From Alkalicoccus daliensis (lineage in GTDB: Bacteria > Bacillota > Bacilli > Bacillales > Salisediminibacteriaceae), in the NCBI RefSeq assembly GCF_900103955.1, contig NZ_FNIL01000013.1, forward strand, positions 1 to 64,000: 64,000 bases of DNA, in the 5' to 3' direction. Positions within the stretch are counted from its first letter, which is position 1. Every line of letters begins with the position of its first letter. Under the pieces are notes generated by a model, which made no database searches, had not been told where the DNA came from, and saw only the letters and a list, made by a program, of their open reading frames with translations. Below are positions 1 to 9,997 of the stretch, one piece after another. Position numbers and translations under genes: made by a program.

Positions 1-155
1 CAAAGGGAAGAACGGAGCGGAAACCGGCGGACGCCTGTGGAAGAACGAGCTGGGAAGATCCCACAGCGCAGCGAGGAAGCTGAGGAGCTCGTCCACGGCA
101 AGCCTGCCGAGTTGCAGCGAAGTTTTCTCCTATCAACAATGAGCAATAACAGAGT
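1..155. repeat. Dispersed intergenic repeat, family B, copy 1
   Basis: This non-coding stretch shares long near-identical blocks with 53268-53500 and a short tail block with 60999-61050. Shared blocks include the opening segment up to the GGCGGACGCCT motif, a block beginning CCTGTGGAAGAACGAGC, and the tail block AGTTTTCTCCTAT followed by an AACAATGAG motif. Copy 1 carries an internal segment (about 84-130) that copy 2 lacks, and copy 2 carries about 120 bases absent here, so the family is modular. There is no open frame or transposase, so it looks like a small non-autonomous repeat. The window edge may truncate it. Confidence 0.7.
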
Positions 156-710
156 TTAATAAATAAAAGGCAGCAGACGATAGCGTGTCGCAAGCCAGCT
201 TTCGTACTTTTCGCCAAACCCTTCTTTCAGCATTTCTTCCTCAATAGAAATACGTCGCAGAAGCAGTGGAAGAAAAAGAACTGCAGTAAAGAAAACACCT
301 GCCAGACTGGAGGTGTATAAGGAAAAGCCAAGAACAATGAACAACAGGCCCGTATAAAGCGGATGACGCAGAATGCGGAAGGGTCCCGAACTGACTAATG
401 TGTCATTTTTTCGCACTTGAACCCCTCTTGTAAACTGTTTACCCAGTTCTTTTATCCCCCAGTAACGCAGAAATATCCCTGCAGCAAATATGAACAGGCC
501 TGTCATGGAAATTCCTGCATAAGGAAGAAGCAGAAATTGAAGCTCCCGGCTGACTAAGGATGTAATTACGATGACGATCACAGAAAGCATTATCCATGGA
601 AAAGAACCTGTATCCTCTTTATCACTTTTACCGCGCCGGCTTTTAAAAAAAAGAAATTCGAGGATCCAGATAATGGAAAGACCAATAAAAACAACATCTA
701 AAATCGGCAT
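156..710 (-). CDS. Isoprenylcysteine carboxyl methyltransferase (ICMT)/PEMT-like membrane protein
   Basis: This 184-residue protein has about five hydrophobic segments and a C-terminal motif of the ICMT/phospholipid methyltransferase family: a V..N..LV.SGPF segment, then RHPLYTG at about residues 112-122, the SAM-binding region. Family members methylate small or lipid-linked substrates at the membrane. The bacterial substrate cannot be told from sequence. The gene points away from the trxB cluster and ends at repeat B copy 1. Its length is typical of bacterial members. The family call is firm; the function is open. Confidence 0.8.
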   Translation of the reverse strand: MPILDVVFIGLSIIWILEFLFFKSRRGKSDKEDTGSFPWIMLSVIVIVITSLVSRELQFLLLPYAGISMTGLFIFAAGIFLRYWGIKELGKQFTRGVQVRKNDTLVSSGPFRILRHPLYTGLLFIVLGFSLYTSSLAGVFFTAVLFLPLLLRRISIEEEMLKEGFGEKYESWLATRYRLLPFIY

Positions 711-828
711 TACTCACCGCCCCTGAAAATATGTAGTCTCTGTGCTTATACCCTCTTTTCACAGTAAATAACCATGAAGTTGTAATTTTCTGATACATTT
801 ACAGTAGGAGAATGTGCAGAAAATCTGA

Positions 829-857
829 TTGTTACGCCCCCAAACCCGTGTTATACT
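829..857 (+). promoter_or_regulatory. Probable sigma-A promoter for the TPR-protein gene
   Basis: TTGTTA at 829-834 and TATACT at 852-857 are separated by 17 bases, a good housekeeping promoter spacing. It lies about 67 bases before the start codon of the TPR gene. This is seen in the sequence; activity is inferred. Confidence 0.6.
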
Positions 858-923
858 GCATAAAGAAAACAAATCCGACTATTAAATACACCAGCTACAC
901 ATTGAAACGGAGGCTCCCCCAGA

Positions 924-1943
924 ATGAACCAGATTGAACAAAGAGCAGGACAGATCATTCCTTTTATGCAGGATGGCAGTTATTTTTATAAAAAAGGAAT
1001 TGAAGCTTACGAGAAAAAAGAAATTACTCGTGCGGTGCAGCTGATAAAACGAGCAATTCAGGCTGAGCCAACGGAACCGGTTTTTCTCTGTCAATTAGCA
1101 ATTGTTCTGTCGGAGGAGGGGGAATACGAGGCCTCCAATGAATGGCTGAACAAAATAAAAGAAGAAGTAGATCCACAGATGAGTGAATGCTATTTTTTTC
1201 TTGCGAATAACCAGGTATACACTGGAGAATTTCATAAAGCAAAAGAAAATCTTGAAAAATATTTTGAACTCGATCAGACCGGGGACTTTCAGGAAGATGC
1301 CGATGCATTGCTTTACCTGATAGATGTAGAGCTGGGAATGGATCAATTACAGATTGACGGAACAAATCCCTTTACTTCTCCTTTAACGATGAGACTGCAT
1401 GAAGGCGAGTATGCGCAGGCAGAAGAACTTGCCAGAGGAATAATCGTCAATAAGCCGGCGTCCTGGCACACCTATGCTCTCCTTGCAGAAGCGCTCTGGC
1501 GGCAGGGCAGCGCAGAAGAAGCTGGACAAATCCTGACGGACCTTTTAATGAAGGAAGAGCCTGATTTCACAGCCCGCTGTCAGTATACGATCTTCTTATA
1601 TGAAACAAATGATGAAGAAGCAGAAAACTGGATCCGTAAATTAAAAACGCTTTACCCTTTAAACCGCTGGGAAAGATATGTTGCTGGAAGAGCTTTATAC
1701 TTTGTAGAAGAATTCGAAGCAGCTTATTCACTGCTTCGTGAAGCTATGCCGCTGGAGCAGCCGGTATATGTGCATCAGCTTGCTGTGGCGGCTGCGCAGT
1801 GCGGCAGGTTTCACCGAGCAAGAAAACTATGGAATCAGGCAGCAGTAATGGAGTCGGACAAACAGCCGAAATTTCTTAATTTGAAATTGAAAATGGATGC
1901 TGCGGAATTGGCAGAAAAACATGATCACGAGTGGCTTTATTAA
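924..1943 (+). CDS. Tetratricopeptide-repeat protein (YvcD-like)
   Basis: This 339-residue, alpha-helical protein has TPR-like repeats at about residues 20-90 and more degenerate ones across the rest, including 90-125, 165-205 and 240-300. TPRs are protein-protein interaction scaffolds, and no catalytic motif is visible. B. subtilis carries a TPR gene (yvcD) at the same place before trxB, so orthology is likely from position. The start ATG follows an ACGGAGG ribosome site. The protein is Glu-rich and has no signal peptide, so it is probably cytoplasmic. Its partner is unknown. Confidence 0.8.
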   Translation: MNQIEQRAGQIIPFMQDGSYFYKKGIEAYEKKEITRAVQLIKRAIQAEPTEPVFLCQLAIVLSEEGEYEASNEWLNKIKEEVDPQMSECYFFLANNQVYTGEFHKAKENLEKYFELDQTGDFQEDADALLYLIDVELGMDQLQIDGTNPFTSPLTMRLHEGEYAQAEELARGIIVNKPASWHTYALLAEALWRQGSAEEAGQILTDLLMKEEPDFTARCQYTIFLYETNDEEAENWIRKLKTLYPLNRWERYVAGRALYFVEEFEAAYSLLREAMPLEQPVYVHQLAVAAAQCGRFHRARKLWNQAAVMESDKQPKFLNLKLKMDAAELAEKHDHEWLY

Positions 1944-2051
1944 ACCTGCCGGGGTATATAGGCAGATAGTTAGACTTCTATTCATAAATTCCTTAAGATA
2001 AGGATAGTTAAATAAATCAATCAATCAGGGGAAATTTATCTAGGAGCGTGA

Positions 2052-3017
<966 letters not shown>

Positions 3018-3455
3018 AAATATATTTATAATGCTGCCTCTCTTTATGTAGATGGTGGATATTAGGACTGAGTGCCTGCAGCGGAATAGATGGCTGAGGC
3101 AGAATTAAAAGTCACAGGGGTTTAACTTTCTTGTAACAACCATGCAATAATGTTTCGCTATACTAAGAATAGTAATAACCCCCCTTTTTAATATTGGTGC
3201 AGCACGGACATAACTTTGTCCGTGCTCTTTTTTTGTGGACTGAAAAATTGAGATTTTACAGGTCATTGAATGTAGGAAGGTCTATTCTGCATACAGTTAT
3301 GGGCTGCGCGCAAAAAAGATGTACTCTCTGCAGTGGGGTAAGGAAAAAATAAGCTGAACCGGTTGAAAATATGCAGGGAAAAATATCCTTTCCCTTTTCC
3401 TCCAAGTCATTATTTATAGTATACTGGAAGTATATTCATAGACAGAGAACCGGGG
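3018..3455. other. trxB-yvcI intergenic region
   Basis: This is a 438-base non-coding gap. It holds a hairpin terminator at 3201-3234, and a TATACT hexamer at 3420-3425 that could be the -10 of the downstream operon although its -35 is weak. No other convincing gene, repeat or RNA was recognised. Confidence 0.5.
3201..3234 (+). terminator. Rho-independent terminator after trxB
   Basis: AGCACGGACA and TGTCCGTGCT form a stem around a short AACTT-type loop and are followed by a run of T. It sits about 185 bases after the trxB stop codon, so it ends trxB transcription or a short transcript started in the gap. Confidence 0.85.
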
Positions 3456-3935
3456 GTGGAGCACTTGCAGCGCATCACTAATTGTATCGTAGCTTACGAA
3501 GATCGGATTCTTATGATTAAAAAGCCCAGAAGAGGCTGGTGGTATCTGCCGGGTGGAAAAATGGAGCATGAAGAACTTGCACCTGAAGCAGTAGAACGCG
3601 AAGTTTATGAAGAAACAGGACTTACTATTAAAAGGCCTTCTATTCGGGGGATTCTTACTCATCTTATTTTGGATGAAGATACTTATTTAGAGAAACGCAC
3701 AATGTTTCTGTTTGAGGCTGCGTCTTTTACGGGAACACTTCGTCAAAAGTCTCCCGAAGGAGAACTTGCGTGGATTCCGGCAGCTGATATGGATAATATA
3801 GAAATGGATGAAGCAGACCGGACTGCTATTAAAGCGGTGTTGGACACGGAAGGAATTTTGTACGGAACACTTACGTATAATCAGCGCAGAGAGCTGCAGA
3901 CATCTAAATTAGAGATGAATGGCAGACGTATTTAA
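3456..3935 (+). CDS. NUDIX hydrolase (YvcI-like)
   Basis: This protein of about 159 residues carries a full Nudix box at roughly residues 33-56: GG-x5-E, then REVYEETGL, the metal-binding pyrophosphohydrolase signature. Family members cleave nucleoside diphosphate-X compounds; its annotation as an 8-oxo-dGTP hydrolase would be a guess. The start is uncertain. GTG at 3456 gives the longest form, but the GGGGGTGGAG site fits TTG at 3465 better. The gene sits directly before rapZ, as in B. subtilis, with 18 bases to the rapZ start chosen here, so they are probably co-transcribed. Confidence 0.88.
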   Translation: MEHLQRITNCIVAYEDRILMIKKPRRGWWYLPGGKMEHEELAPEAVEREVYEETGLTIKRPSIRGILTHLILDEDTYLEKRTMFLFEAASFTGTLRQKSPEGELAWIPAADMDNIEMDEADRTAIKAVLDTEGILYGTLTYNQRRELQTSKLEMNGRRI

Positions 3936-3953
3936 CGCAGGAAGGTGAAGTTT

Positions 3954-4853
3954 ATGTCAGTTGAAGAAGTCAAGAACGAAGAAATAGAGTTAGTAGTAAT
4001 TACCGGTATGTCTGGTGCTGGTAAAACAGTTGCAGTGCAGAGTTTTGAAGATATGGGTTTTTTCTGTGTAGATAATCTTCCTCCGGCACTTATGCCGAAG
4101 TTTATTGACCTGGTAAAAAATTCAGGAGGAAAAATGCAGAAGGTAGCTCTTGTTATAGACCTTCGCGGGAGGGAATTTTTTGACCAGCTGTTTGAGATCA
4201 TTAACAGCATCTCACTGGAAACGAAAATAACTCCTAAAATATTATTTTTAGATGCTGAAGACGAAGCGCTGGTAAAAAGATATAAAGAAACAAGGCGTTC
4301 GCATCCGCTCTCCGATAATACAGCACCGCTAGCCGGGATTACTGCAGAAAGAGATATGCTGGATGAACTGAGAGGTGCAGCCCAGCTGATTATTGACACG
4401 ACAGGATTAAAGCCTCTTCAGCTCAAAGAAAGAATACTGGAGTATTTTTCTACTGACGCTAAGGAAACATTTCACGTGCGTCTGCTTTCCTTTGGATTCA
4501 AGCATGGACTTCCCATTGATGCGGATCTTGTATTCGATGTACGATTTCTTCCCAATCCGCATTACGTGGAGCATATGCGGCCGCAGACCGGGCTGGATAA
4601 AGAAGTGTCTGACTATGTATTGAAATGGGATGAAACGAAAAAATTCATTGAAAAGCTGGAAGACTTTTTGAAATATATGCTGCCACATTACAAGCGCGAA
4701 GGAAAGAGTCAGCTGATTATTGCGATTGGGTGTACAGGCGGGAAGCACCGGTCCGTTACATTAGCCGAGTACTTCCAGAAAAGCCTGGAACAGTTTGATT
4801 ACCAGACATACGTAACGCATAGAGATGTAGAAAAAGGCCGTTTAGAAAAGTGA
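3954..4853 (+). CDS. rapZ: RapZ/YvcJ P-loop nucleotide-binding protein
   Basis: The protein has about 299 residues, with a Walker A motif GMSGAGKT near the N terminus and the conserved VDNLPP and [10 protein letters not shown] motifs of the RapZ family. In enterobacteria RapZ is an RNase E adapter for the GlmZ small RNA. In Bacillus, YvcJ binds and hydrolyses nucleotides and has been linked to competence. ATG 3954 is preferred over an upstream in-frame GTG at 3945, because AGGAAGG at 3939-3945 is correctly spaced and the protein then begins like B. subtilis YvcJ. It overlaps yvcK by 4 bases, indicating translational coupling. Confidence 0.95.
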   Translation: MSVEEVKNEEIELVVITGMSGAGKTVAVQSFEDMGFFCVDNLPPALMPKFIDLVKNSGGKMQKVALVIDLRGREFFDQLFEIINSISLETKITPKILFLDAEDEALVKRYKETRRSHPLSDNTAPLAGITAERDMLDELRGAAQLIIDTTGLKPLQLKERILEYFSTDAKETFHVRLLSFGFKHGLPIDADLVFDVRFLPNPHYVEHMRPQTGLDKEVSDYVLKWDETKKFIEKLEDFLKYMLPHYKREGKSQLIIAIGCTGGKHRSVTLAEYFQKSLEQFDYQTYVTHRDVEKGRLEK

Positions 4854-5794
4854 AAAAGGCAAATGTATGCGTCATAGGCGGCGGCACTGGTCTTTCTGTC
4901 CTTCTCCGCGGGCTGAAGACTTTTCCTGTAGAAATTTCTGCGATCGTCACGGTAGCAGACGATGGCGGAAGCTCCGGGCGGCTGCGGGAAGAATTGAATA
5001 TTCCTCCTCCCGGAGATATCAGAAACGTGCTTGTAGCGCTTTCTGAAGTGGAACCTCTAGTAGAAGAATTATTTCAGCATCGGTTTACGAACGGCTCCGG
5101 ACTGATAGGACATTCACTTGGAAATCTTCTGCTGGCAGGAATGAGTAATATCACTGGAGATTTTGCACAGGGCGTTCAGGAAATAAGCAACGTTTTAAAT
5201 GTGAAAGGGAAAGTAATTCCTGCATCCAATGAGCACCTTACTCTTATGGCAGAATTTATAGACGGCACGATTGTAGCAGGGGAATCTAAAATTCCTGCCA
5301 TCGGGAAACAGATTAAAAGAGTTTATCTGGAACCGGAATACCCCCGGCCGATGACAGAGGCAATCTACGCAATTGAGCAGGCCGATCTTATTGTACTGGG
5401 CCCGGGAAGTCTTTATACTAGTATTATTCCAAATCTGCTGGTTCCGGGAATGAAAGAAGCAATGATCCGGGCGAAGGGGACCAAAGTATACATCTGCAAT
5501 GTAATGACACAGCCGGGAGAAACCGATGGCTATTCAGTGTCAGACCACATCAAAGCAATTGATTCACATATTGGCGCGAAAACTGTAGATGCTGTATTAT
5601 TAAATACACAAAAGATCCCAAGTGATTTTGTGAAGAAGTATGAAGAAGAAGGATCTTCCCACGTGGAAGTAGACACAGATAACTTAACAGCGATGAATGT
5701 ACGTATTATAGCGGATGAATTGTTAACGATTACGCAGGATGTTCTGCGGCATGACGCAATGAAAGTTTCGCAGCGGCTCATATCGCTTTTATAA
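4850..5794 (+). CDS. yvcK: Gluconeogenesis/cell-shape factor YvcK (CofD-like)
   Basis: This 314-residue protein of the YvcK/CofD family opens with [14 protein letters not shown], a glycine-rich nucleotide-binding loop, followed by [12 protein letters not shown]. YvcK binds UDP-sugars and is needed for growth on gluconeogenic carbon sources and for normal envelope growth in B. subtilis. The GTG start at 4850 overlaps the rapZ stop. The gene lies in the conserved rapZ-yvcK-whiA-crh string, so it is likely expressed with them. Length is normal for the family. Confidence 0.96.
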   Translation: MKKANVCVIGGGTGLSVLLRGLKTFPVEISAIVTVADDGGSSGRLREELNIPPPGDIRNVLVALSEVEPLVEELFQHRFTNGSGLIGHSLGNLLLAGMSNITGDFAQGVQEISNVLNVKGKVIPASNEHLTLMAEFIDGTIVAGESKIPAIGKQIKRVYLEPEYPRPMTEAIYAIEQADLIVLGPGSLYTSIIPNLLVPGMKEAMIRAKGTKVYICNVMTQPGETDGYSVSDHIKAIDSHIGAKTVDAVLLNTQKIPSDFVKKYEEEGSSHVEVDTDNLTAMNVRIIADELLTITQDVLRHDAMKVSQRLISLL

Positions 5795-5819
5795 AGAGAC
5801 TACGGAGGGAGGGGCAACC

Positions 5820-6761
5820 GTGTCTTTTGCATCCATGACAAAAAAAGAATTAACACAGCTGGAACCGGATGAATGCTGTGCAAAAGCGGAGCTGGCTGCT
5901 CTCGTTCGCATGAATGGAGCAGTATCGCTTCGGAACATGCAGATTTCTCTGGATATACAAACAGAAAATGCTGCGATTGCAAGAAGAATATATACTTTAT
6001 TGAAGAAAATCTTCGAGGTCCATGTGGAACTTCTTGTCCGCAAGAAAATGCGCCTTAAGAAAAACAATGTGTATGTGGTGCGTATCTCCCGGGAGGCAAG
6101 GGAGATACTGGAATCACTTAAAATTGTAGATGAGTCTTTTGCTTTCACAAGGTCGATAGACCACTCCCTGATAAAGAAAAACTGCTGTAAGCGGGCATAT
6201 CTTCGGGGGGCATTTCTTGCAGGAGGGTCCGTAAATCATCCGGATACGGCTTCTTATCATTTGGAAATATTCTCTTTTTATGAGGAACACAACCGTTCAT
6301 TGATAGAACTGATGGAAGAGTTTTATTTAAATGCAAAAATGATTGAACGCAAAAAAGGGTTTATTCTTTATTTAAAAGAGGGAGAGAAAATTAGTGATTT
6401 TCTAAACGTGATCGGAGCTCATCAAGCACTGCTGCGTTTTGAAGATACAAGAATCATGAAAGATATGCGTAATTCGGTGAACCGACTCGTTAATTGTGAA
6501 ACAGCAAACTTAAACAAAACCGTAGGCGCTGCAATGCGCCAGGTGGAAAACATCCGGTTTATACGGGATGAAATTGGACTGGAAGCACTGCCGGATAAAC
6601 TGCAGGAAGTTGCTGAACTCCGCATAGAACATCAGGATATTTCCCTGAAAGAGCTTGGGGAAATGCTGCGGGGCGGTAAAGTCAGCAAGTCCGGTATTAA
6701 CCACAGACTCAGGAAAATTGAAGAATTCGCAAATAAACTGCGCGCGGGAGAGAAAATATAG
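5820..6761 (+). CDS. whiA: WhiA-type DNA-binding protein
   Basis: This 313-residue protein has the WhiA layout: an N-terminal LAGLIDADG-like domain (for example [13 protein letters not shown] near residue 130) and a C-terminal helix-turn-helix (about 255-300, ending in [14 protein letters not shown]). WhiA is a sporulation regulator in Streptomyces; in B. subtilis it affects cell division and chromosome segregation. The GTG start at 5820 follows a very strong GGAGGGAGGGG site. It lies 25 bases after yvcK. There is no sign of damage or unusual composition. Confidence 0.96.
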   Translation: MSFASMTKKELTQLEPDECCAKAELAALVRMNGAVSLRNMQISLDIQTENAAIARRIYTLLKKIFEVHVELLVRKKMRLKKNNVYVVRISREAREILESLKIVDESFAFTRSIDHSLIKKNCCKRAYLRGAFLAGGSVNHPDTASYHLEIFSFYEEHNRSLIELMEEFYLNAKMIERKKGFILYLKEGEKISDFLNVIGAHQALLRFEDTRIMKDMRNSVNRLVNCETANLNKTVGAAMRQVENIRFIRDEIGLEALPDKLQEVAELRIEHQDISLKELGEMLRGGKVSKSGINHRLRKIEEFANKLRAGEKI

Positions 6762-6786
6762 CACCCGCGTTTCTTCTAAAGAAAAC

Positions 6787-6800
6787 TGTAAGCGTTTTTA
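6787..6800 (+). promoter_or_regulatory. cre-like catabolite-response element before crh
   Basis: TGTAAGCGTTTTTA matches the CcpA cre consensus TGWAANCGNTNWCA at all but one position. It lies 36 bases before the crh start. Since P-Ser-Crh is a CcpA co-effector, this could be feedback, but one mismatch and no visible promoter leave it as a suggestion. Confidence 0.35.
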
Positions 6801-6836
6801 ATTTTAAGGTTCGATATTTGAAGGAGGAGATAATCA

Positions 6837-7094
6837 ATGATGGAAACAAACGTAACAGTTAAACGCCGCTCAGGATTGCAGGCCCGACCAGCTGCATTAT
6901 TCGTACAGGAAGCAAATAAATTTCACTCTGATATTTTCATTGAAAAAGATGGTAAGAATGTGAATGCAAAAAGTATTATGGGAATTATGAGTATTGCTGT
7001 AGGAACTAATAAAGAAGTGACAATTAAAGCAGATGGACCGGATGAAAAGGAAGCGATTGATGCGCTTACTGCTTTTGTAGAAAAAGAAGATTAA
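6837..7094 (+). CDS. crh: Catabolite repression HPr-like protein Crh
   Basis: The protein has 85 residues and the HPr fold. The phosphotransfer His15 of HPr is replaced by Gln15 (SGLQARPAA), while the regulatory Ser46 (AKSIMGI) is kept, which is the diagnostic pattern of Crh. It therefore cannot act in PTS phosphorelay but can be phosphorylated by HPr kinase and then serve CcpA. The first ATG at 6837 gives Q15/S46 numbering identical to B. subtilis and follows GGAGGAG. It is the last gene of the cluster and is followed by a terminator. Confidence 0.96.
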   Translation: MMETNVTVKRRSGLQARPAALFVQEANKFHSDIFIEKDGKNVNAKSIMGIMSIAVGTNKEVTIKADGPDEKEAIDALTAFVEKED

Positions 7095-7100
7095 AAGACT

Positions 7101-7135
7101 GCCCCGTACTCTGTTCACAAAGCACGGGGCTTTTT
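7101..7135 (+). terminator. Terminator after crh
   Basis: GCCCCGT and ACGGGGC pair across a 16-base loop and are followed by TTTTT. It lies seven bases after the crh stop codon. Confidence 0.85.
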
Positions 7136-7176
7136 CATGCTGTTTTCAGAAGTGGGGAAAATCTGGTTTTTAATAG

Positions 7177-7328
7177 GCTGTCTTGAAAATAAAAGTTTCG
7201 TTCAAAAAAAGTAATCATACTGCTTCACTTTCGGAGAGGCTTACCCAAGGGCTTGTTTTCGACTAACACCTTTAATAGAGTACGCCTTCCATCGATCCAC
7301 AGCCAGCAGGGCAGAGACCGCCATGCTG
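7177..7328 (+). repeat. Dispersed intergenic repeat, family A, copy 1
   Basis: This non-coding element shares its left half (CTTGAAAATAAAAGTT, then CTTACCCAAGGGCTTG and TCGACTA) with copies at 30708-30973 (inverted), 39195-39330 (inverted) and 52847-53120. Its right half (CCATCGATCCACAG and GACCGCCATGCTG) matches only the copy at 39195-39330. There are therefore two subtypes with a common core. No coding capacity was seen. It occupies most of the 307-base crh-clpP gap. Confidence 0.75.
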
Positions 7329-7355
7329 GATTGAACGATCACAGAACCAAAATAA

Positions 7356-7389
7356 AAAACCGGTTCTCCATAAAAGGAGAGCCGGTTTT
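7356..7389 (-). terminator. Terminator after clpP (likely bidirectional)
   Basis: An inverted repeat (CCGGTTCTCC with GGAGAGCCGG, one G-T pair) is flanked by A-runs on the left and T-runs on the right. It stands just beyond the clpP stop codon and reads as a terminator for the minus strand. Confidence 0.8.
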
Positions 7390-7401
7390 ACAAGTTGCAG
7401 A

Positions 7402-7992
7402 TTATACAGTTTGTGATTTCTCCATGATTTCATCGATCAAGCCGTATTCTTTCGCCTGCTCAGCAGTCATGAAATTGTCGCGGTCTGTATCTTTACGTAC
7501 AGTTTCAATAGACTGGCCGGAACGGTCTGCGATAATCTGGTTTAATTTTTCACGCATTTCAATAATTCTCTTCGCGTGAATTTCAATATCAGAAGCCTGC
7601 CCCTGCGTTCCGCCGAGCGGCTGGTGAATCATCACTTCACTGTTAGGCAGTGCAAAGCGCTTGCCTTTTTCCCCGGCCGTAAGCAGGAAAGCTCCCATGG
7701 AAGCAGCCATGCCAATGCAGATTGTCTGCACGTTCGGCTTAATGAACTGCATCGTATCATAGATTGCCATGCCCGCAGTAATTGAGCCGCCCGGGCTGTT
7801 AATGTATAAGGAAATATCTTTATCCGGATCATCTGCTGTTAAGAATAGAAGCTGTGCAACGACAGAATTTGCTACGTTGTCATCAATACCTGAACCGAGC
7901 ATAATAATACGGTCTTTCAGTAAGCGTGAATAAATATCATATGCACGTTCACCACGGTTTGTCTGTTCAATAACTGTAGGTACTAAATTCAT
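7402..7992 (-). CDS. clpP: ATP-dependent Clp protease proteolytic subunit
   Basis: This 196-residue serine peptidase forms the tetradecameric barrel that degrades proteins fed by ClpC, ClpX or ClpE. The catalytic triad is visible: Ser in GMAASMGAF (about 98), His in MIHQPLGG (about 123) and Asp in DRDNFM (about 172). The start follows an AAGGAGG ribosome site on the minus strand. A CtsR operator overlapping a sigma-A promoter lies about 80-110 bases upstream, so heat-shock control by CtsR is expected. Length is canonical. Confidence 0.98.
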   Translation of the reverse strand: MNLVPTVIEQTNRGERAYDIYSRLLKDRIIMLGSGIDDNVANSVVAQLLFLTADDPDKDISLYINSPGGSITAGMAIYDTMQFIKPNVQTICIGMAASMGAFLLTAGEKGKRFALPNSEVMIHQPLGGTQGQASDIEIHAKRIIEMREKLNQIIADRSGQSIETVRKDTDRDNFMTAEQAKEYGLIDEIMEKSQTV

Positions 7993-8069
7993 GAAAAAAT
8001 CCTCCTTTTAAGTAAGTGCCAATCTTGTTTTTGTAGCACGAGCGATACCCTGAAGTATCGTATGTACAC

Positions 8070-8099
8070 ATCATAACTGCAAAGGTCAATGAAGGTCAA
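8070..8099 (-). promoter_or_regulatory. clpP promoter (sigma-A type)
   Basis: On the minus strand, TTGACC (8099-8094) and TATGAT (8075-8070) are 18 bases apart. The -35 element lies inside the CtsR box, the expected geometry for repression. A small palindrome, CGATAC/GTATCG at 8042-8059, lies in the leader and is unexplained. Confidence 0.7.
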
Positions 8100-8100
8100 A
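8084..8100 (+). promoter_or_regulatory. CtsR operator of clpP
   Basis: GGTCAAT-GAA-GGTCAAA fits the CtsR heptad direct repeat (RGTCAAA-NAN-RGTCAAA) with one mismatch. CtsR is the repressor of class III heat-shock genes in Bacillota, and clpP is a classical target. The site overlaps the clpP -35 element. Confidence 0.88.
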
Positions 8101-8296
8101 TATTTTCCCTTCACCTGAAATCACGAAGAATACTTCCGTTGGATAAAAAGTTTTCCTCACCTTTCCGCTTATTGTAACATTAATATACATATCCTTTTCT
8201 GGAAAAGCTCAAACCAGGTCTACATATGATAAAATATATATAATGTGTTTAAAGATAATAAAGACGTGAGTGTCAGCTTTAAAAGGGGGTACAGAG

Positions 8297-9619
8297 ATGA
8301 ACATGGATTTCAGTTTGATACAGCAGCAGTCAATGAAACTCGTGATGACAAATGAACTTCGTCAGGCGATTACCATGCTGCAATACTCTGTACAGGATTT
8401 ACATGAATATCTGCAGGAACAGCAGCTGGAAAATCCTCTGATTGAGCTGAAGGAACCACTGCTTGAAAAAACAACGTCTATAGAAAAAGATTTTTTTCAA
8501 ACAGCTTCTTCAGAAGAAGAAGTTTCTCCCCTTGATTTCCTGACGAATAAAGAAGACGGCCTGCAGGATTATCTTCTTTCACAGCTGCGCGTACAGTCTA
8601 TTTCAAAAGAACTTTACGAGACAGCTTCCTACATTGCTCTATGCACGGATGAAAATGGATATTTAACACTTACTGCAGAAGACTTTGCTGCAGAGCTGAA
8701 AGAGCCGCTGGAAATGGTGGAAGCAGCAATAGAAATAGTACAGCATCTTGAACCGGCGGGTGTTGGCGCAGGATCTCTGAAAGAATGCCTGCTGCTACAG
8801 TTGAAATATATTGATCTGGAGGATCCTCTCGCGGAAAAAATTGTTGCTGAACACCTCGATCTGCTTGCGAAAAAACAATTTAAGCAAATTGCGCGACTTG
8901 AGCAGGTGGAAGTAATTGACGTACAGCACGCAGCGGATTTTATCCAGACACTGAACCCTAAACCAGGAGCAGTGTTTCATCAGGAACCTGCCGAATATGT
9001 TACGCCGGAAGTAACCATTGAAAAAATAGAGGGCAGATGGCAGGTTTCCCTGAATAATGCAGGTCTCCCCAAAATGATGATCAACCGTCAGTATGAACAG
9101 CTGCTGCAAAATAATAACGAAGAAGTTCGACACTATTTAAAGCAGAAGCAGGAGCAGTTTCACTGGATACGAAAGAGTATCGCACAACGACAGGTTACAA
9201 TTTTGAAAGTGACAGAGGCTATTGCTGCATACCAGCAGGAATTTTTAGAAAAAGGCGTAGAATATCTGAAACCTTTAACATTAAAGGTAATTGCAGAAAA
9301 ATTGGAAATCCATGAATCAACCGTATCAAGAGCTACTACGAAGAAATATGTGCAGACACCCCGCGGTCTCTTCGAGCTGAAATACTTTTTTAAATCAGGC
9401 ATTCAGACGCAGTCTGGAGAAGAACAGTCAGCTGACCGGGCAAAAATATGTTTAAAGCGGCTTATTGATGAAGAAGATAAAAGCAAGCCGCTTTCGGATC
9501 AAAAACTGATGGAGAAGCTGCTGGACGAATATACAATTGATTTAAAACGAAGAACGGTAGCGAAATACAGAGAGGAAATGCATATTCCTTCATCTTCAAA
9601 AAGAAAGCGATACGAATAA
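8297..9619 (+). CDS. rpoN: RNA polymerase sigma-54 factor
   Basis: The protein has about 440 residues and is called SigL in B. subtilis. It has a Gln-rich N-terminal activator-contact region (QQQSMKLVMTNELRQAI), a central core-binding domain, a helix-turn-helix (IHESTVSRATTKKYVQTPRG) and the C-terminal RpoN box (RRTVAKYRE), which reads the -24 element. ATG 8297, preceded by AAGGGGGT, is chosen over an in-frame GTG at 8270. It directs sigma-54 promoters together with enhancer-binding proteins, none of which is in this window. The glutaredoxin-like gene follows by 12 bases. Confidence 0.96.
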   Translation: MNMDFSLIQQQSMKLVMTNELRQAITMLQYSVQDLHEYLQEQQLENPLIELKEPLLEKTTSIEKDFFQTASSEEEVSPLDFLTNKEDGLQDYLLSQLRVQSISKELYETASYIALCTDENGYLTLTAEDFAAELKEPLEMVEAAIEIVQHLEPAGVGAGSLKECLLLQLKYIDLEDPLAEKIVAEHLDLLAKKQFKQIARLEQVEVIDVQHAADFIQTLNPKPGAVFHQEPAEYVTPEVTIEKIEGRWQVSLNNAGLPKMMINRQYEQLLQNNNEEVRHYLKQKQEQFHWIRKSIAQRQVTILKVTEAIAAYQQEFLEKGVEYLKPLTLKVIAEKLEIHESTVSRATTKKYVQTPRGLFELKYFFKSGIQTQSGEEQSADRAKICLKRLIDEEDKSKPLSDQKLMEKLLDEYTIDLKRRTVAKYREEMHIPSSSKRKRYE

Positions 9620-9631
9620 GGGGGGCTGCTC

Positions 9632-9871
9632 ATGAAACTTTATTTTTACACGAAAGAAAACTGCCCTCTATGCGATAAGGCCTGGGCAAAGCTGGAAGAC
9701 CTGCAGAGAGAAAAAAATTTTGAAATAGAAGTCAGAGATATTTATACAAATGATGACTGGCTGGAAGTTTATCAAATCCGAATTCCGGTAATAGAAACAG
9801 AGAACGGAATTGTTCTGGACGAAGGAATCGTCAGCTATATCACTCTTGCTGAAAAGTTTGCAGAATTTTAG
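9632..9871 (+). CDS. Glutaredoxin-like thioredoxin-fold protein
   Basis: This 79-residue thioredoxin-fold protein has a CPLC active site at residues 11-14 and a cis-proline segment (RIPVIE) typical of the glutaredoxin/DUF836 family. It probably makes or breaks disulfides or glutathione/bacillithiol mixed disulfides in the cytoplasm; its partner is unknown. It is 12 bases downstream of rpoN with a GGGGGG-type ribosome site, so it is probably in the same transcript. The function is inferred from the fold. Confidence 0.85.
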   Translation: MKLYFYTKENCPLCDKAWAKLEDLQREKNFEIEVRDIYTNDDWLEVYQIRIPVIETENGIVLDEGIVSYITLAEKFAEF

Positions 9872-9901
9872 TTGCGCATAGAGATGTTACTTTGGTACAA
9901 T
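9872..9901 (+). promoter_or_regulatory. Candidate promoter of cggR-gapA
   Basis: TTGCGC (9872-9877) and TACAAT (9896-9901) are 18 bases apart. A weak hairpin (TGCCT/AGGCA) followed by eight T at about 9927-9953 lies between this and the CggR operator. It may be the end of the rpoN transcript, so the true start could be further downstream. Confidence 0.5.
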
Positions 9902-9961
9902 GGAAGGCGTAAGAGAAAGATACTTATGCCTTTCACAGGCAGGCCTTTTTTTTCACCTGAG

Positions 9962-9997
9962 TGGGACGTATTTTGTCTACTGGGGACCTTAAGTGTC
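9962..9997 (+). promoter_or_regulatory. CggR operator (two direct repeats)
   Basis: Two units of NGGGAC-N6-TGTC separated by four bases (9962-9977 and 9982-9997) match the known CggR operator architecture exactly. In B. subtilis tetrameric CggR binds both units and blocks elongation until fructose-1,6-bisphosphate releases it. The site is 28 bases before the cggR start. Confidence 0.93.

Noticed and set aside
1-155. Insertion sequence end or rRNA fragment
   Set aside because: No transposase or terminal inverted repeats are seen and it does not resemble rRNA; it matches other intergenic copies in this window.
3131-3234. A small RNA between TATACT at 3159 and the terminator at 3201
   Set aside because: The nearest -35-like TTGTAA is 22 bases from the -10, too far; the terminator is better explained as the end of trxB.
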